From Humibacillus xanthopallidus (GTDB lineage: Bacteria; Actinomycetota; Actinomycetes; Actinomycetales; Dermatophilaceae), in assembly GCF_006717145.1 (NCBI RefSeq), contig NZ_VFQF01000003.1, forward strand, positions 372,001 to 436,000: a DNA stretch of 64,000 bases, written 5' to 3'. Of the stretch, positions 31,809-40,349 are shown piece after piece. Below the pieces are notes generated by a model that did no database searches, was not told the origin of the DNA, and was given only the letters and a program-made list of their open reading frames with translations. The first letter of the stretch is position 1; every line of letters begins with the position of its first letter. The translations under genes and the position numbers were made by a program.

Positions 31809-32390
31809 TCACCTCAGGAAGCCGTTACCGACATGGCGGCCCCACCACTTGCCGAGACCCCAGGTGTCTCCGGCGAGGGTCGTGGCCACGACGGCGATGC
31901 CGAGGGCCTCGATCCAGTGGCTGTCGACGAGCGGGTTGGTCATGCCAGACTGTCCGAGCGGGAACTCGGCCAGGTACATCAGGGCCAGCAGCAGCGCGCC
32001 GGTCCAGGCGGCGATCTTCAGGCCGGCGCCGGCGAGCAGGGCCACGCCGATGCCGAGCAGGCCGGCCATGAACAGCCAGTCGGCCCACGGGCCGGCGATG
32101 TTCTTGAAGAAGGAGCCGAAGGGGCCTTCGGCGTTCTTCATGAACCCTTGGGCGGGGGTGCCGCCGTGGATCCAGGCCTTGGCGGCCGGGGTGGCGTAGC
32201 CGAGGCCGAACATCTTGTCGATGAAGGCCCAGAAGAAGGTGAAGCCCAGCACGATGCGCAGGCCGGCGAGGAACTTGCGGGCGATGCTCGAGCGGACGAC
32301 CTCCTCCTGGAAGGTGACGACGCCCTTGGTGGGGTCGTGGAGGTCAGCGCTGGAGGCGGTGGTGCCTGGGCGGCTGTCGTGGGTGGTCAT
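31809..32390 (-). CDS. DoxX-family membrane protein
   Basis: This encodes 193 aa. The ATG at 32390 follows GGAGTTGATCACC; the frame extends upstream to 32480 but lacks a ribosome site. After a hydrophilic leader, four membrane segments can be seen (FLAGLRIVLGFTFFWAFIDKMFG, WADWLFMAGLLGIGVALLAGAGLKIAAWTGALLLALMYLAEFP, WIEALGIAVVATTLAGDTWGLGKWWG). This matches the DoxX / thiosulfate:quinone oxidoreductase small-subunit-like family. Actinobacterial members are linked with redox homeostasis. It is transcribed alone. Confidence 0.85.
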   Translation of the reverse strand: MTTHDSRPGTTASSADLHDPTKGVVTFQEEVVRSSIARKFLAGLRIVLGFTFFWAFIDKMFGLGYATPAAKAWIHGGTPAQGFMKNAEGPFGSFFKNIAGPWADWLFMAGLLGIGVALLAGAGLKIAAWTGALLLALMYLAEFPLGQSGMTNPLVDSHWIEALGIAVVATTLAGDTWGLGKWWGRHVGNGFLR

Positions 32391-32437
32391 GGTGATCAAC
32401 TCCAGAACTCGGGTGGTTCCGGCAGCTACTCTGTCGG

Positions 32438-32454
32438 TACTACACAGCGTAGTA
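32438..32454. promoter_or_regulatory. Inverted repeat upstream of the doxX-like gene
   Basis: TACTAC-ACAGC-GTAGTA is a perfect 6-bp inverted repeat located 48 bp upstream of the doxX ATG, in a region that is AT-richer than its surroundings. It is a plausible operator for a dimeric redox-responsive repressor. The binding protein is not encoded next to it. Confidence 0.55.
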
Positions 32455-32575
32455 GTGGCTGGTGGACAGGTGCGACCCATCCGGATGTGATCTGCCAGTC
32501 ATTCCCCCGACCACGCGGCATACTCGTGCGCACGGCAGTCGCGGGAGGACTGTCGGGCGCGAACGGGAGGCAGTC

Positions 32576-33328
32576 ATGCGGGTGCTCGTCCTCGGAGGCA
32601 CGGCGGAGGCCCGGGCCGTCGCCGCCCGCCTCGTCGACCGGGGCGACGATGTCGTCTCCAGCCTCGCCGGGCGGGTCTCGTCGCCGGCCCTGCCGGTGGG
32701 TGGCGTGCGCGTCGGCGGCTTCGGTGGCGTCGCCGGCCTGCGCGACTTCGTTGTCGCAGAAGGATTTTCGGTGGTGATCGACGCGACGCACCCGTTCGCG
32801 GCACGGATCACCGCCCATGCGGCCGAGGCCGTGGCACCTCTGCCGCAACCGCTCGTGCGCCTTCGGCGCCCGGGCTGGGAGGGCCACCCGCATGCGGCGT
32901 CGTTCACCTGGGCCGAGGACGTCGCCGAGGCACGTGATCTCGCCGGCGCGCTCGGTTCACGGCCCTTCCTCACGACGGGTCGCCAGCAGCTCGACGCCTT
33001 CGCCTCATGGACCGACCGCTACGTGCTGGTGCGCGTCGTCGACCCGCCCGAATGGCCTCTCCCCCCGACGTGGGATCTGCTCCGCGCGCGGGGCCCCTTC
33101 ACCCTCGATGCCGAGCTCGCCCTCATGCGCGGCCGCGCCGTCGACGTGCTCGTCTCGAAGGACTCCGGCGGGCCGCTCACGCAGGCCAAGCTCGAGGCCG
33201 CGCACGTCCTCGGCGTGCCGGTCGTCGTCGTGCGCCGCCCTGCCGAGCCGGCCGGCGCCACGGTCGTCCAGTCCGTCGACGACGCGGTGGTCGCCATCGA
33301 CGCCCTGACGGGGCAGGGGCGGACGTGA
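32576..33328 (+). CDS. cobK: Precorrin-6A reductase CobK
   Basis: This encodes 250 aa. The ATG at 32576 follows GGGAGG. The sequence MRVLVLGGTAEARAVAARL is the CobK/CbiJ NADPH-binding opening. SVVIDATHPFAARITAHAAEA, FLTTGRQQLDAF and VDVLVSKDSGGPLTQAKLEAAHVLGVPVVVVRRP are further family blocks. It reduces the corrin macrocycle of precorrin-6A with NADPH. Unlike the other pathway genes it is placed 8 kb away from the main cluster and has no visible riboswitch. It overlaps the SulP gene by 4 bp. Confidence 0.95.
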   Translation: MRVLVLGGTAEARAVAARLVDRGDDVVSSLAGRVSSPALPVGGVRVGGFGGVAGLRDFVVAEGFSVVIDATHPFAARITAHAAEAVAPLPQPLVRLRRPGWEGHPHAASFTWAEDVAEARDLAGALGSRPFLTTGRQQLDAFASWTDRYVLVRVVDPPEWPLPPTWDLLRARGPFTLDAELALMRGRAVDVLVSKDSGGPLTQAKLEAAHVLGVPVVVVRRPAEPAGATVVQSVDDAVVAIDALTGQGRT

Positions 33329-35097
33329 CCGCGGCCGGGCCCACGCGGTGGGAGCGGGCGCTTCCCGGCGTCGCGGTGCTGCGGCGCTACGACCGGGCGT
33401 GGCTGAGAGGCGACGTGCTCGCGGGAGTGACCGTGGCGGCATACCTCGTGCCGCAGGTGCTCGCCTATGCCGAGGTGGCCGGGCTGCCCGCGATCGCGGG
33501 GCTGTGGGCCGTGGGCCCTGGGCTGCTCGTCTATGCCCTGCTCGGCTCGTCGCGCCAGCTGTCCGTGGGGCCCGAGTCGACGACCGCGCTCATGACGGCG
33601 GCCGGCGTGGGCGCCCTCGTCACCGCCGCGGGCGGGCTGGTCGCCCGTGAGGAGGCCGCCGCGATGCTCGCCATCGCCGTCGGGGTCGTGTGCATCGTCG
33701 GCTGGGCCTCGCGCCTCGGCTTCCTGTCGGAGCTGCTGTCCAAGCCCGTGCTCGTCGGCTACATGGCCGGCATCGCCGCGCTCATGATCGTCAGCCAGAT
33801 CGGCAAGGTCACCGGCATCCAGGTCGAAGGCGAGTCCTTCCTCCAGGAGCTGAGGTATGCCGTCACGCACCTCGGCGACGTCCACGTGCCGACGCTCGTG
33901 CTCTCGCTCGCCGTGCTGGCGGTGCTGCTCGCCCTCCAGCGGTGGCGGCCGACCTGGCCCGCACCGCTCATCGGCATGCTCGGCGCGACGATCGTCGTGC
34001 AGCTCACGGGGCTCGCGGACTCCAGTGGCATCAAGCTCGTCGGCCCTGTGCCACAAGGACTTCCACCGATCTCGGTGCCGTCGTTCACCGACGTCGACCT
34101 CTGGCAGCTGGCCCCGGCCGCCCTGGGCGTCGCCATCGTCGGCTACTCCGACAACGTGCTGACGGCCCGCGCCTTCGCGGGGCGCCACCGCGAGCAGATC
34201 GACAGCAACCAGGAGTTCCTCGGCCTGGGGGTCGCCAACATCGGAGCCGGGCTCGTGCAGGGCTTCCCTATCAGCTCGAGCGGCAGCCGCACCGTCATCG
34301 CCGACACGATGGGCGCCCGCACGCAGCTGCACTCCCTCGTGTCGCTCGTCCTCGTCATCGCGACGCTGCTCTGGCTCGGCCCGGTCATCGCTGCCTTCCC
34401 GCTCGCGGCGCTCGGCGCGGTCGTCGTCTACGCGGCGCTGCGTCTCGTCGACATCGCGGAGATGCGCCGCTTCGCGGCCTTTCGCAGGAGCGAGCTCGTG
34501 CTCGCGCTCTCGACGACGGCGGCCGTGCTGCTCTTCGGCGTGCTGCCCGGTATCGGCGCCGCGATCGCGCTCTCGGTGCTCGACCTGCTGCGCCGCATCG
34601 TCCACCCGCACGACGGGGTGCTCGGCTACGTACCCGGCATCGCGGGCATGCACGACATCGACGACCACCCGCGGTCGGTGCAGGTGCCCGGCCTCGTCGT
34701 CTACCGCTACGACTCGCCGCTCTTCTTCGCGAACTCCGACGACTTCCTCACCCGGGCCCGGCGCGCGGTGGAGGATGCTCAGGCGGACGGCCCGGTCGAG
34801 TGGTTCGTGCTCAACGCCGAGGCCATCAGCGAGGTCGACCTCACCTCGATCGACGCGCTCGAGGAGCTGCGTCGCGGCCTGTCCGACGAGGGCGTCGTCT
34901 TCGCCATGGCCCGGGTCAAGCAGGACCTTCGGACCTCGCTCGAGGCCGGCGGCGTCGTGGACGCCGTTGGCGTCGACCTCATCTTCCCGACGCTGCCCAC
35001 GGCCGTCGTCGCGTATGCCGCGTGGTACCAGCGCGAGCACGGTGCCCCGCCGCCGGGGCTCACCATCCCCCCGGTTCCCCCGACGCCCGCCGGCTGA
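33325..35097 (+). CDS. SulP-family anion transporter with STAS domain
   Basis: This encodes 590 aa from a GTG in a GTGA overlap with cobK. It opens with the SulP signature LRRYDRAWLRGDVLAGVTVAAYLVPQVLAYAEVAGLPAIAGLW, has about 11-12 membrane segments up to residue 430, and a cytoplasmic STAS domain (about 465-580: SVQVPGLVVYRYDSPLFFANSDDF, VEWFVLNAEAISEVDLTSIDALEEL). Substrates in this family are sulfate, bicarbonate and other anions; no feature picks one. Coupling to cobK is tight, though a direct link to corrin synthesis is not obvious. Confidence 0.93.
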   Translation: MTAAGPTRWERALPGVAVLRRYDRAWLRGDVLAGVTVAAYLVPQVLAYAEVAGLPAIAGLWAVGPGLLVYALLGSSRQLSVGPESTTALMTAAGVGALVTAAGGLVAREEAAAMLAIAVGVVCIVGWASRLGFLSELLSKPVLVGYMAGIAALMIVSQIGKVTGIQVEGESFLQELRYAVTHLGDVHVPTLVLSLAVLAVLLALQRWRPTWPAPLIGMLGATIVVQLTGLADSSGIKLVGPVPQGLPPISVPSFTDVDLWQLAPAALGVAIVGYSDNVLTARAFAGRHREQIDSNQEFLGLGVANIGAGLVQGFPISSSGSRTVIADTMGARTQLHSLVSLVLVIATLLWLGPVIAAFPLAALGAVVVYAALRLVDIAEMRRFAAFRRSELVLALSTTAAVLLFGVLPGIGAAIALSVLDLLRRIVHPHDGVLGYVPGIAGMHDIDDHPRSVQVPGLVVYRYDSPLFFANSDDFLTRARRAVEDAQADGPVEWFVLNAEAISEVDLTSIDALEELRRGLSDEGVVFAMARVKQDLRTSLEAGGVVDAVGVDLIFPTLPTAVVAYAAWYQREHGAPPPGLTIPPVPPTPAG

Positions 35098-35138
35098 CGG
35101 GAGCGAGACGGGGTCGGGGCCTCGGGCCGGGACCGTCC

Positions 35139-36830
35139 TCAGACCGGGCGGACCCAGGCTGCCGTGTCCGGGGCGAGGAGCGAGCCCGGACGGGAGTCGC
35201 TGCGCAGCAGCACCTCGCCGTGGAGCGGGACGGGGTTCGCCGAGAAGTTCACGATGCACTCCCAGCCATCGCCGCGGGCGAAGCGGAGCACCTGGGGGTC
35301 ACCGCTGTCGACCCAGGCGAACGAGATGTCGGCGTCGCCGGGGCCGGTGGCGCCGGCAGCGCGAAGCTCCCGGCGCAGCGCGATGGCCTGCCGGTAGAGC
35401 TCGAGCGAGCTCTCGGGCCGGCCGTCCTGCACCGAGACGGCGCAGCTGCCGAACCACTCCGGCTGGGGCAGCCACGCGCCGTCGTCACCGAAGCCGAAGG
35501 AGCCTCCCTCCGGGGTCCACGGGATGGGCACCCGGCACCCGTCCCTGCCCTTGAGGCGGTGCCCCGTGCGCTCGTAGACGGGGTCCCGGAGCTGGTCGGT
35601 GGGCAGGTCGGCGACCTCGAGCAGACCGAGCTCCTCGCCCTGGTAGAGGTAGGCCGAGCCGGGCAGCGCCAGCATCATCACCGTCGCGGCGCGGGCCCGG
35701 CGGCAGGCCGTCTCCTCGTCGATGACCAGCGCGGTGCCGTTGCTGCTCAGCCAGGCATCGAGGTCGGTGCCGACGGGCAACGCGTACCGCGTCGCGTGAC
35801 GAGGCACGTCATGGCTCGACAGCACCCAGGTGAGCCCACCGTCGACGCCGGCATGATCGGTGATCGACCGGGTGATGACGTCGCGGAACTGCCCGGGGTG
35901 CCACTCGGCCTTGAGGAGCGAGAAGTCGAAGACCTGGCCGAGCTCGTCGGACCGTGCGTAGAGGTAGGTGCGGCTCGACGTCGGGTGCCAGGTCTCCGCG
36001 ACCGCCATGCGCGGCGGGTCGTACTCGTCGAAGACCGTGCGCCACGACCGGTAGATCTCGTGCACCTCCTCGCGGTCGTAGAGGGGGTCGGAGCCGTCGA
36101 GGGGGAGCCTGCTGTCGAGGTGCGGTTGGCTGCGCAACGGGTGGGAGAGGTCCTTGGCCAGCGAGTGGGCGACGTCGACGCGGAAGCCGTCGACCCCGCG
36201 GTCGGCCCAGAAGCGCAGGGTCTCGATGAAGTGGTCGCGGATCTGCTGGTTGTCCCAGTTGAGGTCGGGCTGCTCACGGGCGAAGAGGTGGCAGTACCAC
36301 TGGCCGTCGGGCGTGCGCTGCCACGCGGACCCGCCGAAGTGCGAGCGCCAGTCCGACGGCGGCTCGCTGCCGTCCGGGCCGGTGCCGTCACGGAAGATGT
36401 AGCGCTCGCGCTCCGGCGAGCCGGGAGGCGAGGCGAGCGCGGCGAGGAACCAGGGGTGCTGCTCGGAGGTGTGGTTCGGTACCACGTCGATGATGACCCG
36501 CAGGCCGAGACGGTGTGCGTCCGCGAGCAGGGCGTCGAAGTCCTCGAGGGTGCCGAGGCGCGGGTCGACGTCGCGGTGGTCCGTGATGTCGTAGCCGCCG
36601 TCCGCGAGCGGCGAGGGGTAGAACGGGCTCAGCCACACGGCGTCGATGCCGAGCGCCGCGAGATACGGCAGGCGGCTGCGGATGCCGCCCAGGTCGCCGA
36701 TGCCGTCGGCGTTGCTGTCGGCGAAGCTGCGCGGGTAGATCTGGTAGATGACGGCCGTGCGCCACCAGTCGCCGGAGGAGGTGCTCGAGCTGCTTGAGAT
36801 GGCGCGGTCGTCGGGCAGAAGGGTTGTCAT
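35139..36830 (-). CDS. Alpha-glucosidase, GH13 family
   Basis: This encodes 563 aa. WWRTAVIYQIYPRSFADSNADGIGDLGGI is the standard opening of oligo-1,6-glucosidase and alpha-glucosidase type GH13 enzymes. Conserved regions follow: DVVPNHTSEQHPW; GFRVDVAHSLA with the nucleophile Asp near residue 219; MAVAETWHP with the acid/base Glu near 278; and SSHDVPRHATRY with the transition-state Asp. There is no signal peptide, so it hydrolyses imported alpha-glucosides in the cytoplasm. It is the last gene of the ABC operon, separated by 132 bp that hold a hairpin. Confidence 0.95.
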   Translation of the reverse strand: MTTLLPDDRAISSSSSTSSGDWWRTAVIYQIYPRSFADSNADGIGDLGGIRSRLPYLAALGIDAVWLSPFYPSPLADGGYDITDHRDVDPRLGTLEDFDALLADAHRLGLRVIIDVVPNHTSEQHPWFLAALASPPGSPERERYIFRDGTGPDGSEPPSDWRSHFGGSAWQRTPDGQWYCHLFAREQPDLNWDNQQIRDHFIETLRFWADRGVDGFRVDVAHSLAKDLSHPLRSQPHLDSRLPLDGSDPLYDREEVHEIYRSWRTVFDEYDPPRMAVAETWHPTSSRTYLYARSDELGQVFDFSLLKAEWHPGQFRDVITRSITDHAGVDGGLTWVLSSHDVPRHATRYALPVGTDLDAWLSSNGTALVIDEETACRRARAATVMMLALPGSAYLYQGEELGLLEVADLPTDQLRDPVYERTGHRLKGRDGCRVPIPWTPEGGSFGFGDDGAWLPQPEWFGSCAVSVQDGRPESSLELYRQAIALRRELRAAGATGPGDADISFAWVDSGDPQVLRFARGDGWECIVNFSANPVPLHGEVLLRSDSRPGSLLAPDTAAWVRPV

Positions 36831-36902
36831 GGCGGGGTCCGCTTCTCGGCCCGGTGGGCCGGCTCGTCCTTGAGGTGTGCGTGGGGTGGGGCCGGGTCCG
36901 GG

Positions 36903-36947
36903 GCGGCCGTCGACCGGCTGTGGCGTGTGTCTCCTGTCGACGGCCGC
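36903..36947. terminator. Intercistronic hairpin between ABC permease and alpha-glucosidase genes
   Basis: GCGGCCGTCGAC (36903-36914) and GTCGACGGCCGC (36936-36947) form a perfect 12-bp stem with a 21-nt loop. It lies inside what otherwise looks like a single operon. It may partly terminate or stabilise the upstream transporter mRNA, so that the transporter and hydrolase are made in different amounts. Confidence 0.65.
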
Positions 36948-36962
36948 GGGCCCGAAGCCGGC

Positions 36963-37787
36963 TCAGCCCTTGACGGCGCCGGCGAGCATCGCCTGGATGA
37001 AGTACTTCTGGAAGACCAGGAAGACGAGGATGGTCGGCGCCATGATGAGCAGCGCTCCGGCGTTGAGGAGCACGACGTCGGTGGAGTGGGCGCCGATGAA
37101 GCCCTGGAGCGCCCCGGCCATGGTCCGCTTGCTCGGGTCGTCGATGAGCACGATGGCGAGCAGGAACTGGTTCCACGTGCTGAGGAACATCAGGACGCCG
37201 AGCGAGGCCAGCGCGGGCACGGCCAACGGAAGCTGGATGTGCCGGAACGCCTTCCATGGCCCCGCACCGTCGACCCACGACGACTCGGAGATCTCCATCG
37301 GCACCGACTGGAAGTGGGTCCTCATCCAGAAGACCGCGAAGGGCATGTTGAGCCCGATGAGCGGCAGGATGAGCCCGAGCTGGGTGTTGAGCAGGCCCAG
37401 CTGCTGCATCTGGTAGTAGAGCGGCACCACGACGATCTCGTAGGGCAGCGTCAGGCCGAGGAGCAGCAGCAGGAAGAAGACGTTGCCGAGCGGGATGCGC
37501 AGCTGGGCGATCGCGTAGGCCGCCATGGACGAGATGAGCATGGCGATCGGCACGACACCGATGACGAGGATCGTGCTCGACTTCACCAGCGTCGTGATGT
37601 TGGCGATGTTCCACGCGTCGACGAAGTTGTGCCACTGCGGGTTCGTCGGGAACGAGATGCCGGCCGGTGACGAGCCTTGCGGCTGCAGGGCAGCCGAGAA
37701 CATGGATAGGAGCGGGAAGATCGAGAAGAGGGCCGCGGCGGTGAGCAGGATGGTCTTGGGCGCGGTGTCGCGAAGGCTTCTGAGCAT
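36963..37787 (-). CDS. Carbohydrate ABC transporter permease (MalG-like)
   Basis: This encodes 274 aa with six membrane segments. The second half has the EAA loop ESSWVDGAGPWKAFRHIQLPLAVPALASLGVLMFLSTWNQFLLAIVLI, which contacts the ATPase. This is typical of the CUT1-family MalG-type inner permease. No ATP-binding gene is present in the module, so a shared MsiK-type ATPase elsewhere is expected, as is usual in Actinobacteria. It starts 5 nt after the partner permease. Confidence 0.93.
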   Translation of the reverse strand: MLRSLRDTAPKTILLTAAALFSIFPLLSMFSAALQPQGSSPAGISFPTNPQWHNFVDAWNIANITTLVKSSTILVIGVVPIAMLISSMAAYAIAQLRIPLGNVFFLLLLLGLTLPYEIVVVPLYYQMQQLGLLNTQLGLILPLIGLNMPFAVFWMRTHFQSVPMEISESSWVDGAGPWKAFRHIQLPLAVPALASLGVLMFLSTWNQFLLAIVLIDDPSKRTMAGALQGFIGAHSTDVVLLNAGALLIMAPTILVFLVFQKYFIQAMLAGAVKG

Positions 37788-37792
37788 CGGGA

Positions 37793-38767
37793 TCACTTCT
37801 CCCTGAAGAACCGTTGGATGGGCAGGATGACGGCGAGCACGATGAGGCTGAGCACGACGGCGAGAGCGGAGGACTGACCGATCCGGTTCTCCGTGAAGGC
37901 GAGCTGGTAGACCTGCACACCCGGCACCTGGGTCGAGTAGCCGGGACCGCCCTGCGTGGACATGAAGACCACGTCGAAGCTGGCGAGGGCGGCGATGATG
38001 GTGATGGTGATGCAGACGCCGATCTCCTGGCGCAGGCCCGGCAGGGTGATGGCCCGGAACTGCTGGATGCGGTTGGCGCCGTCGAGGCTGGCCGCCTCGT
38101 AGAGGCTCGTGTCGATCTTGCCGATGCCGGCCATGAGCAGCAGGGTGCAGAGGCCGGTGGCGAGCCAGGTGCCGATGATGCCGACCGCGGGCAGGGCCCA
38201 GGTGAAGTCCCCGAGCCAGGCGCGCTGGAGGGAGCTGAGGCCGAGGGCACCGAGCATCTGGTTGACCGCGCCGTTTGGGGAGTACATCCACGTCCAGGCG
38301 ATGGCCGAGGCCGCGCCGGGGATGATCTGGGGCAGGAACATCATCGTGCGGGCGGTGGCACCCAGCGCCTTGGACTTGATCTCACGGACGATCGAGGCCA
38401 CGACGAGGGCGAGGAGCACCGGCAGGAAGGTGAAGAAGATGATGAGGATGAACGCGTGGATGATCGAGGCGAGCAGCTGGGGCTCGGTGAACACCCGCGT
38501 GTAGTTCTTGAGGCCGGCCGGCGTGGCCGCGCTGACGCCGTCCCAGTCGAAGAAGGAGTACTGGACTGCGGTGATGATCGGGTAGAGCTCGAAGACCGCG
38601 TACATGACGAGTGCCGGGAGGGCGAAGAGCCAGCCGGCCCAGCGTGCCCCGCTGCCGAGGGAGGAGCGCCCAGCCCCTCCCCGCCGCCGCACGAGGCGGC
38701 GGCGGGAGGCGGTGGAGATCTCGTCTGCGACGTCGACTGGAGCGGTGAGCCCGTCGACGGTGCTCAT
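37793..38767 (-). CDS. Carbohydrate ABC transporter permease (MalF-like)
   Basis: This encodes 324 aa, ATGA-coupled to the binding-protein gene. A basic cytoplasmic leader is followed by WAGWLFALPALVMYAVFELYPIITAVQYSFFDWDG, the usual first segment of CUT1 MalF-type permeases. The EAA loop EAASLDGANRIQQFRAITLPGLRQEIGVCITITIIAALASFDVVFMSTQGGPGYSTQV follows. It forms the membrane channel with the MalG-like partner. Confidence 0.94.
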   Translation of the reverse strand: MSTVDGLTAPVDVADEISTASRRRLVRRRGGAGRSSLGSGARWAGWLFALPALVMYAVFELYPIITAVQYSFFDWDGVSAATPAGLKNYTRVFTEPQLLASIIHAFILIIFFTFLPVLLALVVASIVREIKSKALGATARTMMFLPQIIPGAASAIAWTWMYSPNGAVNQMLGALGLSSLQRAWLGDFTWALPAVGIIGTWLATGLCTLLLMAGIGKIDTSLYEAASLDGANRIQQFRAITLPGLRQEIGVCITITIIAALASFDVVFMSTQGGPGYSTQVPGVQVYQLAFTENRIGQSSALAVVLSLIVLAVILPIQRFFREK

Positions 38768-40122
38768 CTCTTCAGCTCGTCTTCGTACTTGGCCTGCACG
38801 TTGGCGACGAACTGCTCCGGCGTCGACTTGCCGGCGAGGAGCAGCTGGCTCTCGGGTGTCCAGGCCTGGTTCGAGATGCCCGCGGTCGCGTTCTGCACGA
38901 AGGGCACCTGGCCGTTGTCACCCGAGACGGTGGCGAAGGCCTTGGTCACGTCGGCCAGCACCGAGCCGGACTTGATCGTCGGCGCCGCCTGCGAGGGCAG
39001 CCCGGTGGGCATGAAGCCGTTGTCGACCGCGATCTGGCGCGCCTCGTCGCTCGAGAGGAAGTTGAGGAAGGCCGCAGCCGCGTCCTTGTTCGTGGACTTG
39101 GTCGGGATGCCGAAGGCGGTTGCGGCGTCGGACATCGCGGCGACCTTGCCGCCCGAGGTCGTCGGCGGCATCGGGAAGAAGCCGACCTGACCGGGCATCG
39201 TCTTGTCGAGGTTCGCCGCATCCCAGTTGCCCCAGGGGAAGAAGAGACCCTTGTTGCTGGCGAAGAGCGCGTCGGCCGCGTTTGCGTCGAGCGCGTTGAC
39301 CGCCTGCGGGAAGAGCCCCGCCTTGTTCCACGTGTCGACCTGCGTGGCGGCGGCGACGGACTCGGGGTTGTTGATGGTCGCGCCCTGGGCGTTGAAGACC
39401 CACTGGGAGACCTTGTCCGGACCCATCGAGGTGTTGAGGAGCAGCTGGTACGGGAAGACGCCGCCGCCCTCCTTGTTGGCCACGACCATGCCGGTGAGCC
39501 CCGCCGCCTTGGCCTTGCCCATGAGGGTGGTCAGCTCGTCGACAGAGGCGGGCGGCGTCGTCATGCCGACCTGCTGGGCGAGCTTCTTGTTGTAGTAGAG
39601 GCCGGTCATCGTGAAGCCGCTCGCCTTGGCGAAGAGCGACCCGGAACCGGCGACGCCGTCCTTTGCCCGGAACTGCGCGAGCTGCGAGGCCGGGATCTGG
39701 TCCCAGCCGTATGCCGCGCCGTACGCGTCGAGGTTCGTCAGGAGGTTGTTCTTGGTGCCGGAGGTCACCGAGATGACGCGGACGAGGTCGGGCGGTGACG
39801 CCGAAGCGAGCTGACGCGGCTGGTTCTGCGTCGTCACGTTGTCGGGGTCGTACGTCGGGGTGATCGTGACGGAGGGGTACTTCTTCGTGAACGCCGCGAT
39901 GAGCGCGTCGTCGAGGGTCTTGAGCCCCTGGCCGTCGTAGAGCTTGAGGGTGACCGGCTGCGTGCCGATCGAGGTGCTCACGGCCGTGGGCGTGGAGTCG
40001 GCGGCACCGGTGGCGGCCGGTCCGGGCGCCGAGCACGCGGCCACGCCGGCCACCGAGAAGGCGCCGATCACTCCGAGCACGGTTCGGCGAGTGGGACGGG
40101 GACTGCGTCGTGCGTTGTGCAT
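38764..40122 (-). CDS. Sugar-binding lipoprotein of ABC transporter
   Basis: This encodes 452 aa. The ATG at 40122 follows AGGAGA. The leader holds a twin-arginine pair (PTRRTVLGVIGAFSV) and a lipobox with Cys30 (GVAACSAPG), so it is a lipoprotein, perhaps Tat-exported. The mature part is a family-1 type solute-binding protein (PVTLKLYDGQGLKTLDDALIAAFTKKYPSVTITPTYDPDN, LTGMVVANKEGGGVFPYQLLLN, ALFASNKGLFFPWGNWDAANL). With the cytoplasmic GH13 enzyme, an alpha-glucoside ligand is likely. Confidence 0.93.
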   Translation of the reverse strand: MHNARRSPRPTRRTVLGVIGAFSVAGVAACSAPGPAATGAADSTPTAVSTSIGTQPVTLKLYDGQGLKTLDDALIAAFTKKYPSVTITPTYDPDNVTTQNQPRQLASASPPDLVRVISVTSGTKNNLLTNLDAYGAAYGWDQIPASQLAQFRAKDGVAGSGSLFAKASGFTMTGLYYNKKLAQQVGMTTPPASVDELTTLMGKAKAAGLTGMVVANKEGGGVFPYQLLLNTSMGPDKVSQWVFNAQGATINNPESVAAATQVDTWNKAGLFPQAVNALDANAADALFASNKGLFFPWGNWDAANLDKTMPGQVGFFPMPPTTSGGKVAAMSDAATAFGIPTKSTNKDAAAAFLNFLSSDEARQIAVDNGFMPTGLPSQAAPTIKSGSVLADVTKAFATVSGDNGQVPFVQNATAGISNQAWTPESQLLLAGKSTPEQFVANVQAKYEDELKR

Positions 40123-40195
40123 TTCTATCTCCTGCACCGTTGAAGGAGTCGGCCACCACATGTCGCCGACCAGGCCCCCAGATGGGGGAGAAGCG

Positions 40196-40247
40196 ACTGG
40201 AAACGCTTCCAGTCACCAAGAGTGGAGCCGATGCCGGTGCTTGTCAA
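40196..40247 (-). promoter_or_regulatory. Promoter and LacI-type operator of the alpha-glucoside operon
   Basis: On the minus strand TTGACA (40247-40242) is followed after 17 nt by CACTCT (40224-40219). The near-perfect palindrome ACTGGAAACGCTTCCAGT (40196-40213) sits at the expected transcription start. The sequence is the common LacI-family operator form with a CG centre. Binding would block initiation. Confidence 0.78.
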
Positions 40248-40315
40248 GAGGCAGAAGCTGATTGAAGCTTCAGCAGTTCTGAGCGTGAACCGCTTGAGAG
40301 GGTGGCGCCGTCCGC

Positions 40316-40342
40316 ACGAGAAACGCTTCCAGTGTCGTACCG
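40316..40342 (+). promoter_or_regulatory. Second LacI-type operator and promoter of the regulator gene
   Basis: AAACGCTTCCAGT (40321-40333) is identical over 13 nt to the first operator, with ACGAG instead of ACTGG on its left. It lies exactly 120 bp from operator 1. A -10-like TACCGT (40337-40342) follows, 7 nt before the ATG at 40350, which suggests a leaderless, self-regulated lacI-type transcript. A weaker palindrome centred on GAAGCTTC lies between (40258-40276). Confidence 0.72.
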
Positions 40343-40349
40343 TGTGCGC

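Noticed and set aside
33690-36797. Long plus-strand open frame (1035 codons) across SulP and the GH13 gene
   Set aside because: It runs over two well-supported genes in opposite orientations and has no ribosome site or family features.
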